Shown: piece after piece, positions 37,556 through 46,525 of the stretch | How the letters are laid out: each line of letters starts with the position of its first letter | How positions within the stretch are numbered: the first letter of the stretch is position 1 | Source: a virus | DNA: 63,875 bases | Reading direction: 5' to 3' (one strand) | IMG/VR virus record: IMGVR_UViG_3300023278_002646 | Span: 1-63,875 of that record | Made by a program: the position numbers and the translations under genes | The notes under the pieces: generated by a model | Database searches by the model: none | What the model was told of the DNA's origin: nothing | What the model saw: only the letters and a program-made list of their open reading frames with translations

Positions 37556-38929
37556 TTATTTACCGTGAAATTTGTTAAAGTAGTCTAGATCCTCCGGAGT
37601 TCCGATTCCCCACATACCCTGTTCCATATGAAACGTTTTAATTTTCTTTCCATCCTCAATGGCCTGATTGAATACAGGGCATACATAAAATTCGTTATTT
37701 ACACGAAGATTATCCTTAATCATGTCCTCGGCGTATTTTACATAGTCTGAACCCTTACGCCAATAGTAAATACCGGTGGTTGCTATGTTGCTGATTGGCT
37801 TTTTTTCGGCCACTTCCGAGACGAAACCGTCAGCGTTCAACTTAGCAAAACTCCATTTTGGATGCGTGGCTGTAAAGGTAAGCATTCCTCCGTCAATTTC
37901 GTCCGCTTCCATGGAATACATAAACTCATTACTATCCCAATCTAGGAATTGATCAGAGTTAGCATACACCAAGGGCTCATTATTGTTAATAAATTTTTTT
38001 GCTAATAGCGTAGTGCATGCAGCACCTTCAGTCATACCATCAACTTGTACAACTTCGCACCCGGGGGAGATAAGTCCCAAGAGATGGCGAAGATTGTATT
38101 TTTCGTAATGCTCCTTCTGAACAACAAAAATGTGTTTTGCGTCGATGTTTAAATTATCAACCACCAATTGAATCATTGGCTTTCCTCTTACCTCAATTAG
38201 CGGCTTTGGAAAAGTATAGCCGGCCTTTTGGAATCTCGATCCGGCGCCGGCCATTGGAATGAGAACATTCATTTTACCTCCTTGCCACTTGGGCTTAATT
38301 TTGTTTTGCGATTCCGCTTTATTAATTGTTTCTTTAATTTTATCATAGCAAACATCTTCACTGTTTTTAACTGCGCACAAATATGCTCCACTACAGAGTG
38401 CAGCTTTTCTGCCATGGTGTGAGTCTTCCACGATTACCGTCTCACCCGGATCCACATCAGCCTTCAACATACATCGCATATAAATCTCCGCGCTAGGCTT
38501 AGGCTTATTTACATCTTGGTTGGTATATAGAAAGTCAATATGTTCAAATAGTCCTTTGCGAATCAATTGCAGTTTGGCAGTATCACGAATAGAATTGGTT
38601 GCGCATGCTATTTTATATCCTTCATATTTCAACTTTTTCAAAATTGATTTCATCCTCAAGTCTGGCCCAAAAGCATCAATAATTTCAATTGTTTTGTTTT
38701 GCTTTGCTTTCCACACAGCATTATGAAGAAATTCTGGGAGTCCCTTATTAGCTGTTAACATTTTAAGCTTTCTAGTTGTTGAGAGCCCATCATATGTCGA
38801 GAGATGTTCAGCACGATGTATGACATATTTGATATCAATATCTGATAACGATTTGTTTAAGGCTTGGTAGTGTAATTCTCGGGCGTCGACCAACACGCCG
38901 TCGAGATCGAATATTACTAACTTAATCAT
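37556..38929 (-). CDS. Fusion of HAD phosphatase and sugar nucleotidyltransferase
   Basis: 457 residues from the ATG at 38929 (MIKLVIFDLDGVLVDARELH), which overlaps the upstream stop by 8 bases; an extension to 39019 would run into the glycosyltransferase gene. Residues 1-215 are a beta-phosphoglucomutase-like HAD domain: DLDGVLVD, CATNSIRDTAK, VNKPKPSAEIY, VIVEDSHHGRKAA. Residues 220-457 are a nucleotidyltransferase: NVLIPMAGAGSRF, FPKPLIEVRGKPM, VYANSDQFLDWDS (metal-binding region), WSFAKLN. It would dephosphorylate and/or activate a sugar phosphate to NDP-sugar. An internal start with its own strong ribosome binding site lies at the domain junction (see the site at 38270-38285). Confidence 0.85.
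   Translation of the reverse strand: MIKLVIFDLDGVLVDARELHYQALNKSLSDIDIKYVIHRAEHLSTYDGLSTTRKLKMLTANKGLPEFLHNAVWKAKQNKTIEIIDAFGPDLRMKSILKKLKYEGYKIACATNSIRDTAKLQLIRKGLFEHIDFLYTNQDVNKPKPSAEIYMRCMLKADVDPGETVIVEDSHHGRKAALCSGAYLCAVKNSEDVCYDKIKETINKAESQNKIKPKWQGGKMNVLIPMAGAGSRFQKAGYTFPKPLIEVRGKPMIQLVVDNLNIDAKHIFVVQKEHYEKYNLRHLLGLISPGCEVVQVDGMTEGAACTTLLAKKFINNNEPLVYANSDQFLDWDSNEFMYSMEADEIDGGMLTFTATHPKWSFAKLNADGFVSEVAEKKPISNIATTGIYYWRKGSDYVKYAEDMIKDNLRVNNEFYVCPVFNQAIEDGKKIKTFHMEQGMWGIGTPEDLDYFNKFHGK
38270..38285 (-). promoter_or_regulatory. Internal ribosome binding site and start for the nucleotidyltransferase domain
   Basis: On the minus strand AAGGAGG is followed four bases later by ATG AAT GTT, the first codons of the nucleotidyltransferase domain. 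This Shine-Dalgarno is better than those of most genes here. It would allow a free 238-residue enzyme (37556-38272) to be made besides the fusion. The residues just before it (KPKWQGGK) look like a linker. This may record a recent gene fusion by loss of a stop codon. Confidence 0.6.
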
Positions 38930-39851
38930 CTCGAAGTTTCTCCCCACCTTTTGTTGGGTGAATATCGATATCGCCTTGTTTATCAACATCCAACCAAATA
39001 TCGCCGCTTCTCCAGCCAACTATGTTTTTGTTGTGAAGTTCGATATTCTTTTCAAAACCGTAGTATTGCACAAAACTCGGTACTTTTGGTGGCGTGGGTG
39101 GATTGTCAATAAAATCTTGAGTCCAATTAACGAGCCATCCATTATATGATGGTTGTGTCTTCCAAGTGTCTTTCCATTTCCAGTAAAATATCTGCGTAGT
39201 ATGATACCAAGCTTCGTCCCAAAGTTCATTAGATTTTATTTCTTTCCAATCAGCGTTGCCACCTTGATACTCGGACGTATCAAGTGGCAGAGCGTCTTGG
39301 TGATTTAAAAGTCTTTGATGTACAAAATCACCGATCATTGATTTTTCCTTGTTGTATATTAAAGCTCGAATATAATAATCTGCCTCTTTGTTCCCTGGCG
39401 TGAGATAACGTTCGTCCCACATACCAATTTTTTTGACTGCTTCAGGCCGGTAACTGACAATATTATCTCCCAATTGACCGGTCACAAAAGTATACTTCAT
39501 ATGAAGCCTGAGAAGGTTATATGCCCAGTGAGGAGACAGAACAATGTCGTTTTGCATCGTAACCACAATTTTAGCGTCCGGGTTGTCTAGATCCTTAAAT
39601 CCATGCAAAAGTGCTTCGTTCCAATTTCTAGCAAGATTACCAGTATCATTATCTATTCTAGTATTATTGTGAATAACATTTACTTTATTCGCGAACTCCT
39701 CTTCTAGAAAAAAATCAGAGTGATTGTTGATTATATTTACTTCTGTGTTGGGTATCGAGGTAAAATCTGTCTTGTTAAACAAAATATCTAGGGTTTTATT
39801 TAAAATCTTAGTTCTACGATAGGTCACGATATATATCTTCATATTTTTCAT
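38922..39851 (-). CDS. GT-A fold (family 2-like) glycosyltransferase
   Basis: 309 residues. The N-terminus MKNMKIYIVTYRRTKILNKT is the usual GT2 start; VVTMQNDIVLSPHW carries the acidic nucleotide/metal-binding motif (N-D-I in place of D-x-D); DERYLTPGNKEADYYIRAL supplies the acceptor-side acidic pair. Trp-rich sequence in the C-terminal third (WYHTTQIFYWKWKDTW) is unusual. It is soluble with no membrane segment. It would transfer an activated sugar to a growing glycan or a virion protein. Confidence 0.75.
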   Translation of the reverse strand: MKNMKIYIVTYRRTKILNKTLDILFNKTDFTSIPNTEVNIINNHSDFFLEEEFANKVNVIHNNTRIDNDTGNLARNWNEALLHGFKDLDNPDAKIVVTMQNDIVLSPHWAYNLLRLHMKYTFVTGQLGDNIVSYRPEAVKKIGMWDERYLTPGNKEADYYIRALIYNKEKSMIGDFVHQRLLNHQDALPLDTSEYQGGNADWKEIKSNELWDEAWYHTTQIFYWKWKDTWKTQPSYNGWLVNWTQDFIDNPPTPPKVPSFVQYYGFEKNIELHNKNIVGWRSGDIWLDVDKQGDIDIHPTKGGEKLRDD

Positions 39852-40495
39852 ATAATTTTCCTTAATTTATCTGCTCGATCCCAATCGGACTCAATGTCAA
39901 TATCTATATTTTCTGGCTCAGTTAATCCGTAAAAATAAGGATTTAAGCCCACGCGTGAATTAGTGCTCATTATAACCTGCGGATCAAAAATATAAAAGGC
40001 TGAATTTTCTTCATATAGAGCTGGCAAATCTTGTGTTTGCTCCATTTTTACTGGGTTGTGATTCACGGGACAGTATCCGTAAGCTTCTTGTCTCCAAAAG
40101 CGTGATTGGTAAATATTACAAGCGACCACTGAGTCATAGGTGTGTATAAACTTTTCTGCCTCTATGATGGTTTCTCTTTTCAAAAAAGGACTTGTAACAT
40201 GAATCTGAACTAGAGGAGAATCAACGTTGTGAGATTTTATAAAGTCTTCTATTAGATCACAAACTGATACTTTATCCCCTCTTAATTTTTCTTTTCTGTT
40301 AAAAGCGGCGACATTGGCTAATCTATTATCCTTCTTAATAAGATCTATGATCTCATCACTATCAGTATCAACATAAACTTCATCGTGTGGATATTTTAAA
40401 AGAGTGTGCTTAAAAAGCGGCTCTGTACCAAAAATTCTAAAATTTTTTCTTTTCACTCTTTGAGAATTGTGCTTGATAGGGATAAAAATTTTCAT
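39848..40495 (-). CDS. CMP-sugar synthetase-like cytidylyltransferase
   Basis: 215 residues. MKIFIPIKHNSQRVKRKNFR corresponds to the N-terminal CTP-binding motif of CMP-N-acetylneuraminate/CMP-Kdo synthetases (I-P-x-K-x-x-S-x-R-x-x-x-K-N). DEVYVDTDSDEI, VQIHVTSPFLKRETI and the C-terminal ENIDIDIESDWDRAD complete the family. It would activate a 3-deoxy-2-ulosonic acid (sialic-acid-like) with CTP. It is one of two such enzymes in the cassette; this one lacks the cupin fusion. It overlaps both neighbours by 1-4 bases. Confidence 0.82.
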   Translation of the reverse strand: MKIFIPIKHNSQRVKRKNFRIFGTEPLFKHTLLKYPHDEVYVDTDSDEIIDLIKKDNRLANVAAFNRKEKLRGDKVSVCDLIEDFIKSHNVDSPLVQIHVTSPFLKRETIIEAEKFIHTYDSVVACNIYQSRFWRQEAYGYCPVNHNPVKMEQTQDLPALYEENSAFYIFDPQVIMSTNSRVGLNPYFYGLTEPENIDIDIESDWDRADKLRKII

Positions 40496-41673
40496 TATAC
40501 TTCATTTAGAGATTCTTCTATCAGACGACAGCCATATCCCACATCTTCGCTTGAGATGGCAAGGCTTGGACGCAAACGAATTGATCTTTGTCCAGTAGAA
40601 TTACAAATCATACCCTTATTGTACAACTTCTTCATAAATTTATTGCGCGTTGTAGTGTCTTTAAGATCAAAACCAATGATTAAACCTTTAGAGCGTAACC
40701 CACAGATCGTAGGAATTTGAGACAATCTCTCGATTATTTCCTCGCTTCGAAAGCGTACATTTTCAAGAATGTCATATTTTTCATACGCGCGGATAATATA
40801 TTTAGAGCGAATCATATCTAAAGTGTCCGAGTTCCAAGTTACCTCAAGTCGATCGACATGTTCACGATCAAATATACCATTGTATTTTTTTACTGCCATA
40901 AACCCAGAAACTTGCGTTTTTTTACCAAATAATACCATATCCGGAACGATATTAAGATGCTCGAAATACCACAACTTTCCAGTGCTACCAAAACCAACTT
41001 GTATCTCATCAAAAACCAAAGGTACCTCGTAGGTATCGCACAACTCTCTTATTTTTGCAAAAAATTGCACATCATGATGAATATCTCCAGCAGTGCATTG
41101 AATTGGCTCCACCATCAAGCAAGTGACAGGTCTAGCCTTGTTTGACAGGTACTGCTCCACTTGTTTAAGATCATAATCACACTTGGTAGAAAATATCTCT
41201 GGCAGGCCGGCAAGGCGCTTTTTAGACGAATAAAACCTATCCGTGATGAAGCCACCGTAACTATTGACTCCATGGAAACTGTTCTTAAAAGACAAGATAT
41301 TTAAGGGCCTGTAGTTGCTGTGATGTAGACAAGTTTTGATTGCAGCTTCTACTGCTAGCGCTCCAGTCGAGCAGTAATGAAAGTTAGAAAATTTGCCGCG
41401 GCTGCAGTACTCAGAAAAAGTTTGATCAAACTCCTCAGTTTCCTTAGAGACAAATTCACAATTTGTAACCTTTGTGTGCGCACAACGACAAATCTCAGTC
41501 AGAAAGTCAGGATCCCGAAACACTTCATGATTATATCCCAATGGCAAAGACGCGTACATACCAAAAAAATCTAAATAAGATCGGCTCGTATTATCATCAT
41601 AAAGGTATGATCCTGCGCTTTTCTGGAAGTTTATCTTTATATCAAATATACTTCCTCTGGCTATATTACTCAT
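40495..41673 (-). CDS. Class III aminotransferase, lysine 6-aminotransferase-like
   Basis: 392 residues from the ATG at 41673 (MSNIARGSIFDIKINFQKSA). This start overlaps the upstream stop by 8 bases and has an AAGGAAA Shine-Dalgarno; an upstream in-frame start at 41709 is less likely. PLP-fold elements are FHYCSTGALAVEAAIKTC, SFKNSFHGVNSYGG, VEPIQCTAGD, VFDEIQVGFGSTGKLW and the probable Schiff-base Lys in VLFGKKTQVSGF. The FDEIQ and FGKKTQVSG wording is closest to L-lysine epsilon-aminotransferase. In a sugar cassette it may instead aminate a keto-sugar or aldehyde. Confidence 0.8.
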   Translation of the reverse strand: MSNIARGSIFDIKINFQKSAGSYLYDDNTSRSYLDFFGMYASLPLGYNHEVFRDPDFLTEICRCAHTKVTNCEFVSKETEEFDQTFSEYCSRGKFSNFHYCSTGALAVEAAIKTCLHHSNYRPLNILSFKNSFHGVNSYGGFITDRFYSSKKRLAGLPEIFSTKCDYDLKQVEQYLSNKARPVTCLMVEPIQCTAGDIHHDVQFFAKIRELCDTYEVPLVFDEIQVGFGSTGKLWYFEHLNIVPDMVLFGKKTQVSGFMAVKKYNGIFDREHVDRLEVTWNSDTLDMIRSKYIIRAYEKYDILENVRFRSEEIIERLSQIPTICGLRSKGLIIGFDLKDTTTRNKFMKKLYNKGMICNSTGQRSIRLRPSLAISSEDVGYGCRLIEESLNEV

Positions 41674-42805
41674 TCGTGTGGTTTCCTTCAGGGTAAGAAT
41701 GAACAACATCGTCCCGACTTATGGCGAGTCTCGTGGCTTGTATATCTCCGCGGGCAGTTATTTTATGAACTACGCCCTTGGGAATAAATACAAAATCATT
41801 CTTCTTAACAACATAAGTTCTTCCGTCAATTTCCCAGTCCCATTCGCCCTCAACTATAAACCACCATTCATTCCAATCAGGGTGATAGTGTCTGCGATTG
41901 CCTTCACCGGGCATTTGAGAAATCAATGTAGCACTGTTGTTCTCACTATTAATTACCCTATGACACCAGCTCTCTTCCCTACCGTTGTCCGCTAGTATAT
42001 CTTCTAGGTTTACGATCATTTGGTTAGATAAATTATAACTCGATTGTGCGACACCATCCTTTGACAGAATAGTAGGAACATCGATTTCAGAATGCTCTTC
42101 ACCATAATACTTTACAGCAAACTGCTTTTCTTTTGTCATGCTTCGGGCAACGCTCTCAGCCAATTGAAATTCTTCTTCATTATCAATGTCAATGGTAGAA
42201 TATCCCTTGAGAGTAAAATACCCTATTTTACCGTCGCCGCCATGATACCCTGCGCCGTATTTCTTCATGTTTTGAAAATAGTTGGTTTTTCGCCACCCCA
42301 TGAGGGAGCAGCCGTATGCTTTAATGGGCTCTAAAGTTTGTGAAGGAGGGGTCTCCTTCTTTTGATCAAAGTTGATGGGCTGGCCCTCGTAGACAGCTTC
42401 AATCCTCACATCTACCATCGATATTAAGGTATCATAGCCGTTATAAACAAAAGTTTGAACAAACTCTCTAATTTCTGCCGGTGTAATAAATGGAGAAGTC
42501 GGGAGAACCTGAATAACAATATCTCCTCCTACGTTCTTGAAAAAATCTTCTGTCCACATATCATTACTGGCAGAGTCCGTTGAGAATTTCTTCGGCCTCT
42601 GGTAAAAATTAACCTTGGAGGACATTGCTATCTTTTCAATAATTTCAGACTCTGAATTTATCCAAATCTCATCGAAACAATCTGCAGCTTTTACAGCATC
42701 GATGGCGTACTGGATTAAGGGCTTACCGTTCAATAGCCTAATATTCTTTTTTGGGATTCTTTTGCTGCCCATCCTGGCTGGAATCATGGCGATTACTTTT
42801 GACAT
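41666..42805 (-). CDS. Fusion of CMP-sugar synthetase-like domain and cupin
   Basis: 379 residues. Residues 1-225 are an acylneuraminate cytidylyltransferase-like domain: VIAMIPARMGSKRIPKKNIR, GKPLIQYAIDA, VIQVLPTSPFITPAEI, GYSTIDIDNEEEFQLAE. Residues of about 305-350 are a cupin with H-Y-H ... E-W-W-F-I-V-E-G-E and a closing IPKGVVHKI, including the three His and one Glu that bind metal. The cupin could act as a sugar-acid epimerase or isomerase, or bind the ligand. This domain pairing is uncommon. It precedes the aminotransferase with an 8-base overlap. Confidence 0.82.
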   Translation of the reverse strand: MSKVIAMIPARMGSKRIPKKNIRLLNGKPLIQYAIDAVKAADCFDEIWINSESEIIEKIAMSSKVNFYQRPKKFSTDSASNDMWTEDFFKNVGGDIVIQVLPTSPFITPAEIREFVQTFVYNGYDTLISMVDVRIEAVYEGQPINFDQKKETPPSQTLEPIKAYGCSLMGWRKTNYFQNMKKYGAGYHGGDGKIGYFTLKGYSTIDIDNEEEFQLAESVARSMTKEKQFAVKYYGEEHSEIDVPTILSKDGVAQSSYNLSNQMIVNLEDILADNGREESWCHRVINSENNSATLISQMPGEGNRRHYHPDWNEWWFIVEGEWDWEIDGRTYVVKKNDFVFIPKGVVHKITARGDIQATRLAISRDDVVHSYPEGNHTNE

Positions 42806-42819
42806 TTCTTTTCCTTTTA

Positions 42820-44730
42820 TTACTGAGTTGTGTGATAAATCTTAGGCAATGTCTTGAACTTTTCGATTCTTTCAGCTATTGCATTCGAATGCAGAGTTTC
42901 CTTGATTTCATCATTTAAGATAAGTCTAGGGTCGGCATCAAGGACATTTCTGCAGTGCATGATCTGTGACATCTGGTCATGTAACATCGTGTCCGGACCC
43001 AAATAAGTACCATCGGGCCCTTGGGCTTTTATGTAGGCAGGGTTATACTTGTCTTCCATGTTTTTGACAACACCAAAATTGTAGAAATTAACTCCAAATA
43101 CTGCCAGTTCCCTGAGAGGGCATGCTAAGAGCATGTTCATAGCGCCATATCCAGAGTTAAAATTTCCGGAATAGTAAGTATAATGCCCAGGGCCCACCAT
43201 CTCAATGTGAGGCTTAGCGTACACCTCCCAGTAAAGCGCCCAGCGCTCCCAAGAATCATCCTCGTTTTGCAAGTGTGCTAAAGGAACGCCATACTTTTTT
43301 AGGTAATCGTTGTACTCTTTAACTACTGAGTACCACTGGTTGCTGCCGGGGTAAGGGTACTCTCTTGCCACTGTGTCATTACAAATAATAAATTGAGGAT
43401 AGTCCTCTTTAGATATCCCTTCCAAGAAGGAGGCAACCTTTCCACTATATGAGGAATTTAGACAACTTTGCACAATGTCTGTACGGCTACCGAAGTCTTC
43501 GCTGTCCCAGATTTCCGGCTGGATCCTCACCACAACATCATAGCTATCTATAAGCTTGCCCTTCTTTTGTCCGCACAAGTAGGGGGCCGGTCCTACAAAG
43601 GCAACTCTTTTGTCTCTGAGATATTCTTGAAGTTTGGGATTCGTTTGTGCGTTCTTAATGAAGAGTTCACTATTATCTTTCATTGTTTGAAAGATTTCCA
43701 CACACTCGTTCATATTGATGTTTCGGCGGTGTTTCAGCTCTGCGTTAACTGTTTCTACGATCTGTCCCCATGGATTGGTTTTTGTTTTAAGTCGCTCAAA
43801 CGTAACCTCACGACGGAGAACAGTCTCTACTTCCCCGATAAAATCAGTCTCCAGCACCTCAAATTGTTGATGAAGTCCGTGATTCTTATTGATGAAGAAT
43901 TCGTGCCCTAAATCAAAAAAGTTAGAAATTTTCTCTTTGTCATAATAATTGATATCAGAAGGTGAAGCCTCTGGTGCCAGAGACTGTTCTCTCATGAGTG
44001 ATACGAATACATTTTTAACAAACAAGCTATCATCGAGTTGCTGTTGGGAGGTTGAGTTTAACTCAAGAAGTCGCATTTTCTTAAAGGAGTCTCTGATCCA
44101 CTTCCACATCTCATCCATTTTGTATTTTGAAAAGCGTCCGTCTTTGTTGTAAATTGCGTCAGGGTCGCTAACCGCATTGTCATACAGCATTTTATGACTG
44201 CAGATCACATTTTTCAAGAAAGGAATCTCTTGGATGTTAAACATGTGACAAGCGTCGATATTCACAGAAAAGTCTGTGCAGAGCGGAAAAAACCAGTCCA
44301 TTAATGAATGGTGTACCACCTTTAAGCCAAAGTGCGTAAACGGAATGCAGGAATAGTCTCTACTGTTAAGATATTCTACATCTGTGGCATATGGCGTTTG
44401 CAAGTTATTTCCGGGGTAGTATGTCAGGACTGCTGGGTTTAGCTCCAGATCTTCTAGTATTTGCTCTAAAACGACCAGTGACCTCTGTGGTCGAAAGTGA
44501 TAATCGTAATCAACGAAAGCATAATAATCATAGTTTTTTGGAACCAAAGAGGCCAAAAGGTTTCTCGTCTCAGACCATGTAGTCCCGGGACAATACTGAA
44601 GAGCGTCGGGGTGTGACGCGTCATGTGTAACAAAATAAAAATCACAATCAACTTTGTCTTTGAAGAACTCGACATGATCAGGATTTGGGTTTTCGGGCGT
44701 AACCTGCAGTATGCATAACCGCTTTGTCAT
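42820..44730 (-). CDS. Bifunctional glycosyltransferase with GT29 (sialyltransferase)-like C-terminus
   Basis: 636 residues. Residues 1-200 look like a GT-A type domain with AFVDYDYHFRPQRS (a D-x-D motif). Residues of about 370-600 carry three motifs in the order seen in GT29 sialyltransferases: an L-motif-like KRVAFVGPAPYLCGQ ... IDSYDVVVRIQPE ... FGSRTDIV; an S-motif-like YYSGNFNSGYGAMNMLLACP and ELAVFGVNFY; and a VS-like MLHDQMSQIMHCRNVL. GT29 enzymes use CMP-sialic acid, fitting the two CMP-sugar synthetase-like genes directly downstream. No signal anchor is present, so it works in the cytoplasm. The GT29 call comes from motif order by eye. Confidence 0.7.
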   Translation of the reverse strand: MTKRLCILQVTPENPNPDHVEFFKDKVDCDFYFVTHDASHPDALQYCPGTTWSETRNLLASLVPKNYDYYAFVDYDYHFRPQRSLVVLEQILEDLELNPAVLTYYPGNNLQTPYATDVEYLNSRDYSCIPFTHFGLKVVHHSLMDWFFPLCTDFSVNIDACHMFNIQEIPFLKNVICSHKMLYDNAVSDPDAIYNKDGRFSKYKMDEMWKWIRDSFKKMRLLELNSTSQQQLDDSLFVKNVFVSLMREQSLAPEASPSDINYYDKEKISNFFDLGHEFFINKNHGLHQQFEVLETDFIGEVETVLRREVTFERLKTKTNPWGQIVETVNAELKHRRNINMNECVEIFQTMKDNSELFIKNAQTNPKLQEYLRDKRVAFVGPAPYLCGQKKGKLIDSYDVVVRIQPEIWDSEDFGSRTDIVQSCLNSSYSGKVASFLEGISKEDYPQFIICNDTVAREYPYPGSNQWYSVVKEYNDYLKKYGVPLAHLQNEDDSWERWALYWEVYAKPHIEMVGPGHYTYYSGNFNSGYGAMNMLLACPLRELAVFGVNFYNFGVVKNMEDKYNPAYIKAQGPDGTYLGPDTMLHDQMSQIMHCRNVLDADPRLILNDEIKETLHSNAIAERIEKFKTLPKIYHTTQ

Positions 44731-45728
44731 TAAAGTAATCCTTCGGCAATCTTTGTTAGATCAATTGTTTTGTACCATTTATTATACCAAGATATCGTAA
44801 TATTTAAACCTTCTTTTAAAGTAATTGTCGGTTGAAATGCAATGGCATCTTCCAGCTTTTTCGTGTCTGGGCACCGTCGCTGTACCGAGCCGGGTGGTGC
44901 GTTTTCGATGTCAAACTTATCCCCAAGTTTATACCATTCTGTAATAATTTTGGCAACTTCAAGGATTTTAACCTCTTCTTCAGAATTGCCAATATGATAT
45001 ACACCGGCTGGCACATCAGACAATGCTAACGATAACGTAGCCTTCGTGGCATCATCAATATAGCAAAAAGCCCTAGTCTGGTCGGCGCCATAGATTTTAA
45101 AGGGAATTTCACCCTCCATTGCTCTTCTGATAAATTGAGGCATTACATGCTTGGTGCCCATTCGGGGTCCATAAATATTGTGATAACGGATGATCTGATA
45201 GTCGATACCATATTGCTCCGCAAAACTGTTTATGAGGATCTCGCATGCGAGCTTGCTTCCTCCATAGGAAAATCGGGGATTTATAACATCCTCAATAGTG
45301 CATGCCACATCTTCACTCGTTGGTATCTGCGTGGGGTCTCTATTAATTGTTCCGGCGTATACTTCAGAAGAAGAAGTAAAAATGAACTTTGCTTTAGTGT
45401 CCCTGAGATGTTCCAATAAGAGCATCGTGCTGGTAATTGCAACGTCCATAACTGTATATGGGATTTTGTAGAAGTTTTCTGTCCCGTTGATCGCGGCGAG
45501 ATGGAACACAGTGTCATAATCGGTCTCCAGCAGCTGTACATCTTCTTTTTGTGTGAGATCAAGTTGAAAAAATCCTACGCCGTTGTTTTCTATTAGATTA
45601 TGAACAAATTCGTCCTGCTTTCCGCGGGCATTGTTATCACAGATATGAACCGTATGCCCTTCGGCTGCTGCGTGTTGTGCCAAATGAGCACCGATAAACC
45701 CGGTGCCTCCGGTAATGAGAATTTTCAC
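44730..45728 (-). CDS. NAD-dependent nucleotide-sugar epimerase/dehydratase (SDR)
   Basis: 332 residues. MKILITGGTGFIGAHLAQHA is the Rossmann motif, TVFHLAAINGTENF the second-strand block, FTSSSEVYAG the catalytic Ser/Thr region, and FSYGGSKLACEI holds Tyr-x-x-x-Lys. RAFCYIDDATKA and VYHIGNSEEEVKI are typical of dTDP-glucose dehydratase and UDP-glucuronate decarboxylase relatives. With the UDP-sugar dehydrogenase-like gene upstream, a UDP-glucuronate to UDP-xylose or epimer route is conceivable. It overlaps the neighbours by 1-4 bases. Confidence 0.85.
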   Translation of the reverse strand: MKILITGGTGFIGAHLAQHAAAEGHTVHICDNNARGKQDEFVHNLIENNGVGFFQLDLTQKEDVQLLETDYDTVFHLAAINGTENFYKIPYTVMDVAITSTMLLLEHLRDTKAKFIFTSSSEVYAGTINRDPTQIPTSEDVACTIEDVINPRFSYGGSKLACEILINSFAEQYGIDYQIIRYHNIYGPRMGTKHVMPQFIRRAMEGEIPFKIYGADQTRAFCYIDDATKATLSLALSDVPAGVYHIGNSEEEVKILEVAKIITEWYKLGDKFDIENAPPGSVQRRCPDTKKLEDAIAFQPTITLKEGLNITISWYNKWYKTIDLTKIAEGLL

Positions 45729-46525
45729 TGCTTTCTCATTCCATCGTAAACTGTTACTTGATACTTGTCGTTTTCATCCAACAGCATTTGAAAGAAATTA
45801 ATATCTAAGCCAGCTTCTCTAACTAAGGTTGCTATAGCCGATGTATCTTTCGGCAGGCAAACACCTCCAAAACCTCTAAAATTTTTATTACATTGTAGAT
45901 ATGAATTAGTAATATGAGAACGATTAACTAACGCATTCTTAACTGCTGTATAATCTGCATCTAGATGATCGCAAACTTCATAAAAACTATTAGCAAGAGT
46001 GATTAGTGTGGCATTATAAATGTTGTTATAATATTTAACGATCTCAGCCTCCACTGGCTTTAACTGCACTACCTTTGCAGGATAATGCCCATGGGCCTTC
46101 TTAATAATTTCAAACACATTTTCTTTCTCTGTTCCTACAACACACAAATCGTGATTTTCAATAAAGTCCGTTACAGCGCATCGTTCGCGCAAAAACTCAG
46201 GGACGAAGCATATGGCAAGATTAGGATATGCATCAATGAGTCGATGCGTAGTCCCGGGCTCGACGGTTGATTTAATAGCTGCGACACCGGTGTAGCCAGC
46301 TTTTGAAAGCGAAGCTAGGCTAGACTCTACGATTGACGTATCACATTTGCCATTATTGTCTGGTGGCGTTGGGACACACAGGAAACACACCTCCGTATCT
46401 AATACATCCTCGAAAGCACTGTTCTCATACCTAGGATCGTAATAACTTGTGATATGCCCTAATTCTCTAAATCCAGTTTCGGCAGCTGATCCAACCACCC
46501 CTAGTCCTAAAATTCCAATTTTCAT
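45725..46525 (-). CDS. UDP-sugar 6-dehydrogenase-like protein lacking the C-terminal domain
   Basis: 266 residues against about 430 for typical UDP-glucose/GDP-mannose dehydrogenases. The NAD-binding start MKIGILGLGVVGSAAETGFR, the block CFLCVPTPPDNNG, AIKSTVEPGTTHRL, FVPEFLRERCAV, and the catalytic-Cys motif FGGVCLPKDTSA (Cys in G-G-x-C-x-P-K-D) are all present. The UDP-binding third domain is missing. Either this is a minimal enzyme or the substrate is bound by a partner. It overlaps the DegT-like gene by four bases. Confidence 0.82.
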   Translation of the reverse strand: MKIGILGLGVVGSAAETGFRELGHITSYYDPRYENSAFEDVLDTEVCFLCVPTPPDNNGKCDTSIVESSLASLSKAGYTGVAAIKSTVEPGTTHRLIDAYPNLAICFVPEFLRERCAVTDFIENHDLCVVGTEKENVFEIIKKAHGHYPAKVVQLKPVEAEIVKYYNNIYNATLITLANSFYEVCDHLDADYTAVKNALVNRSHITNSYLQCNKNFRGFGGVCLPKDTSAIATLVREAGLDINFFQMLLDENDKYQVTVYDGMRKQ

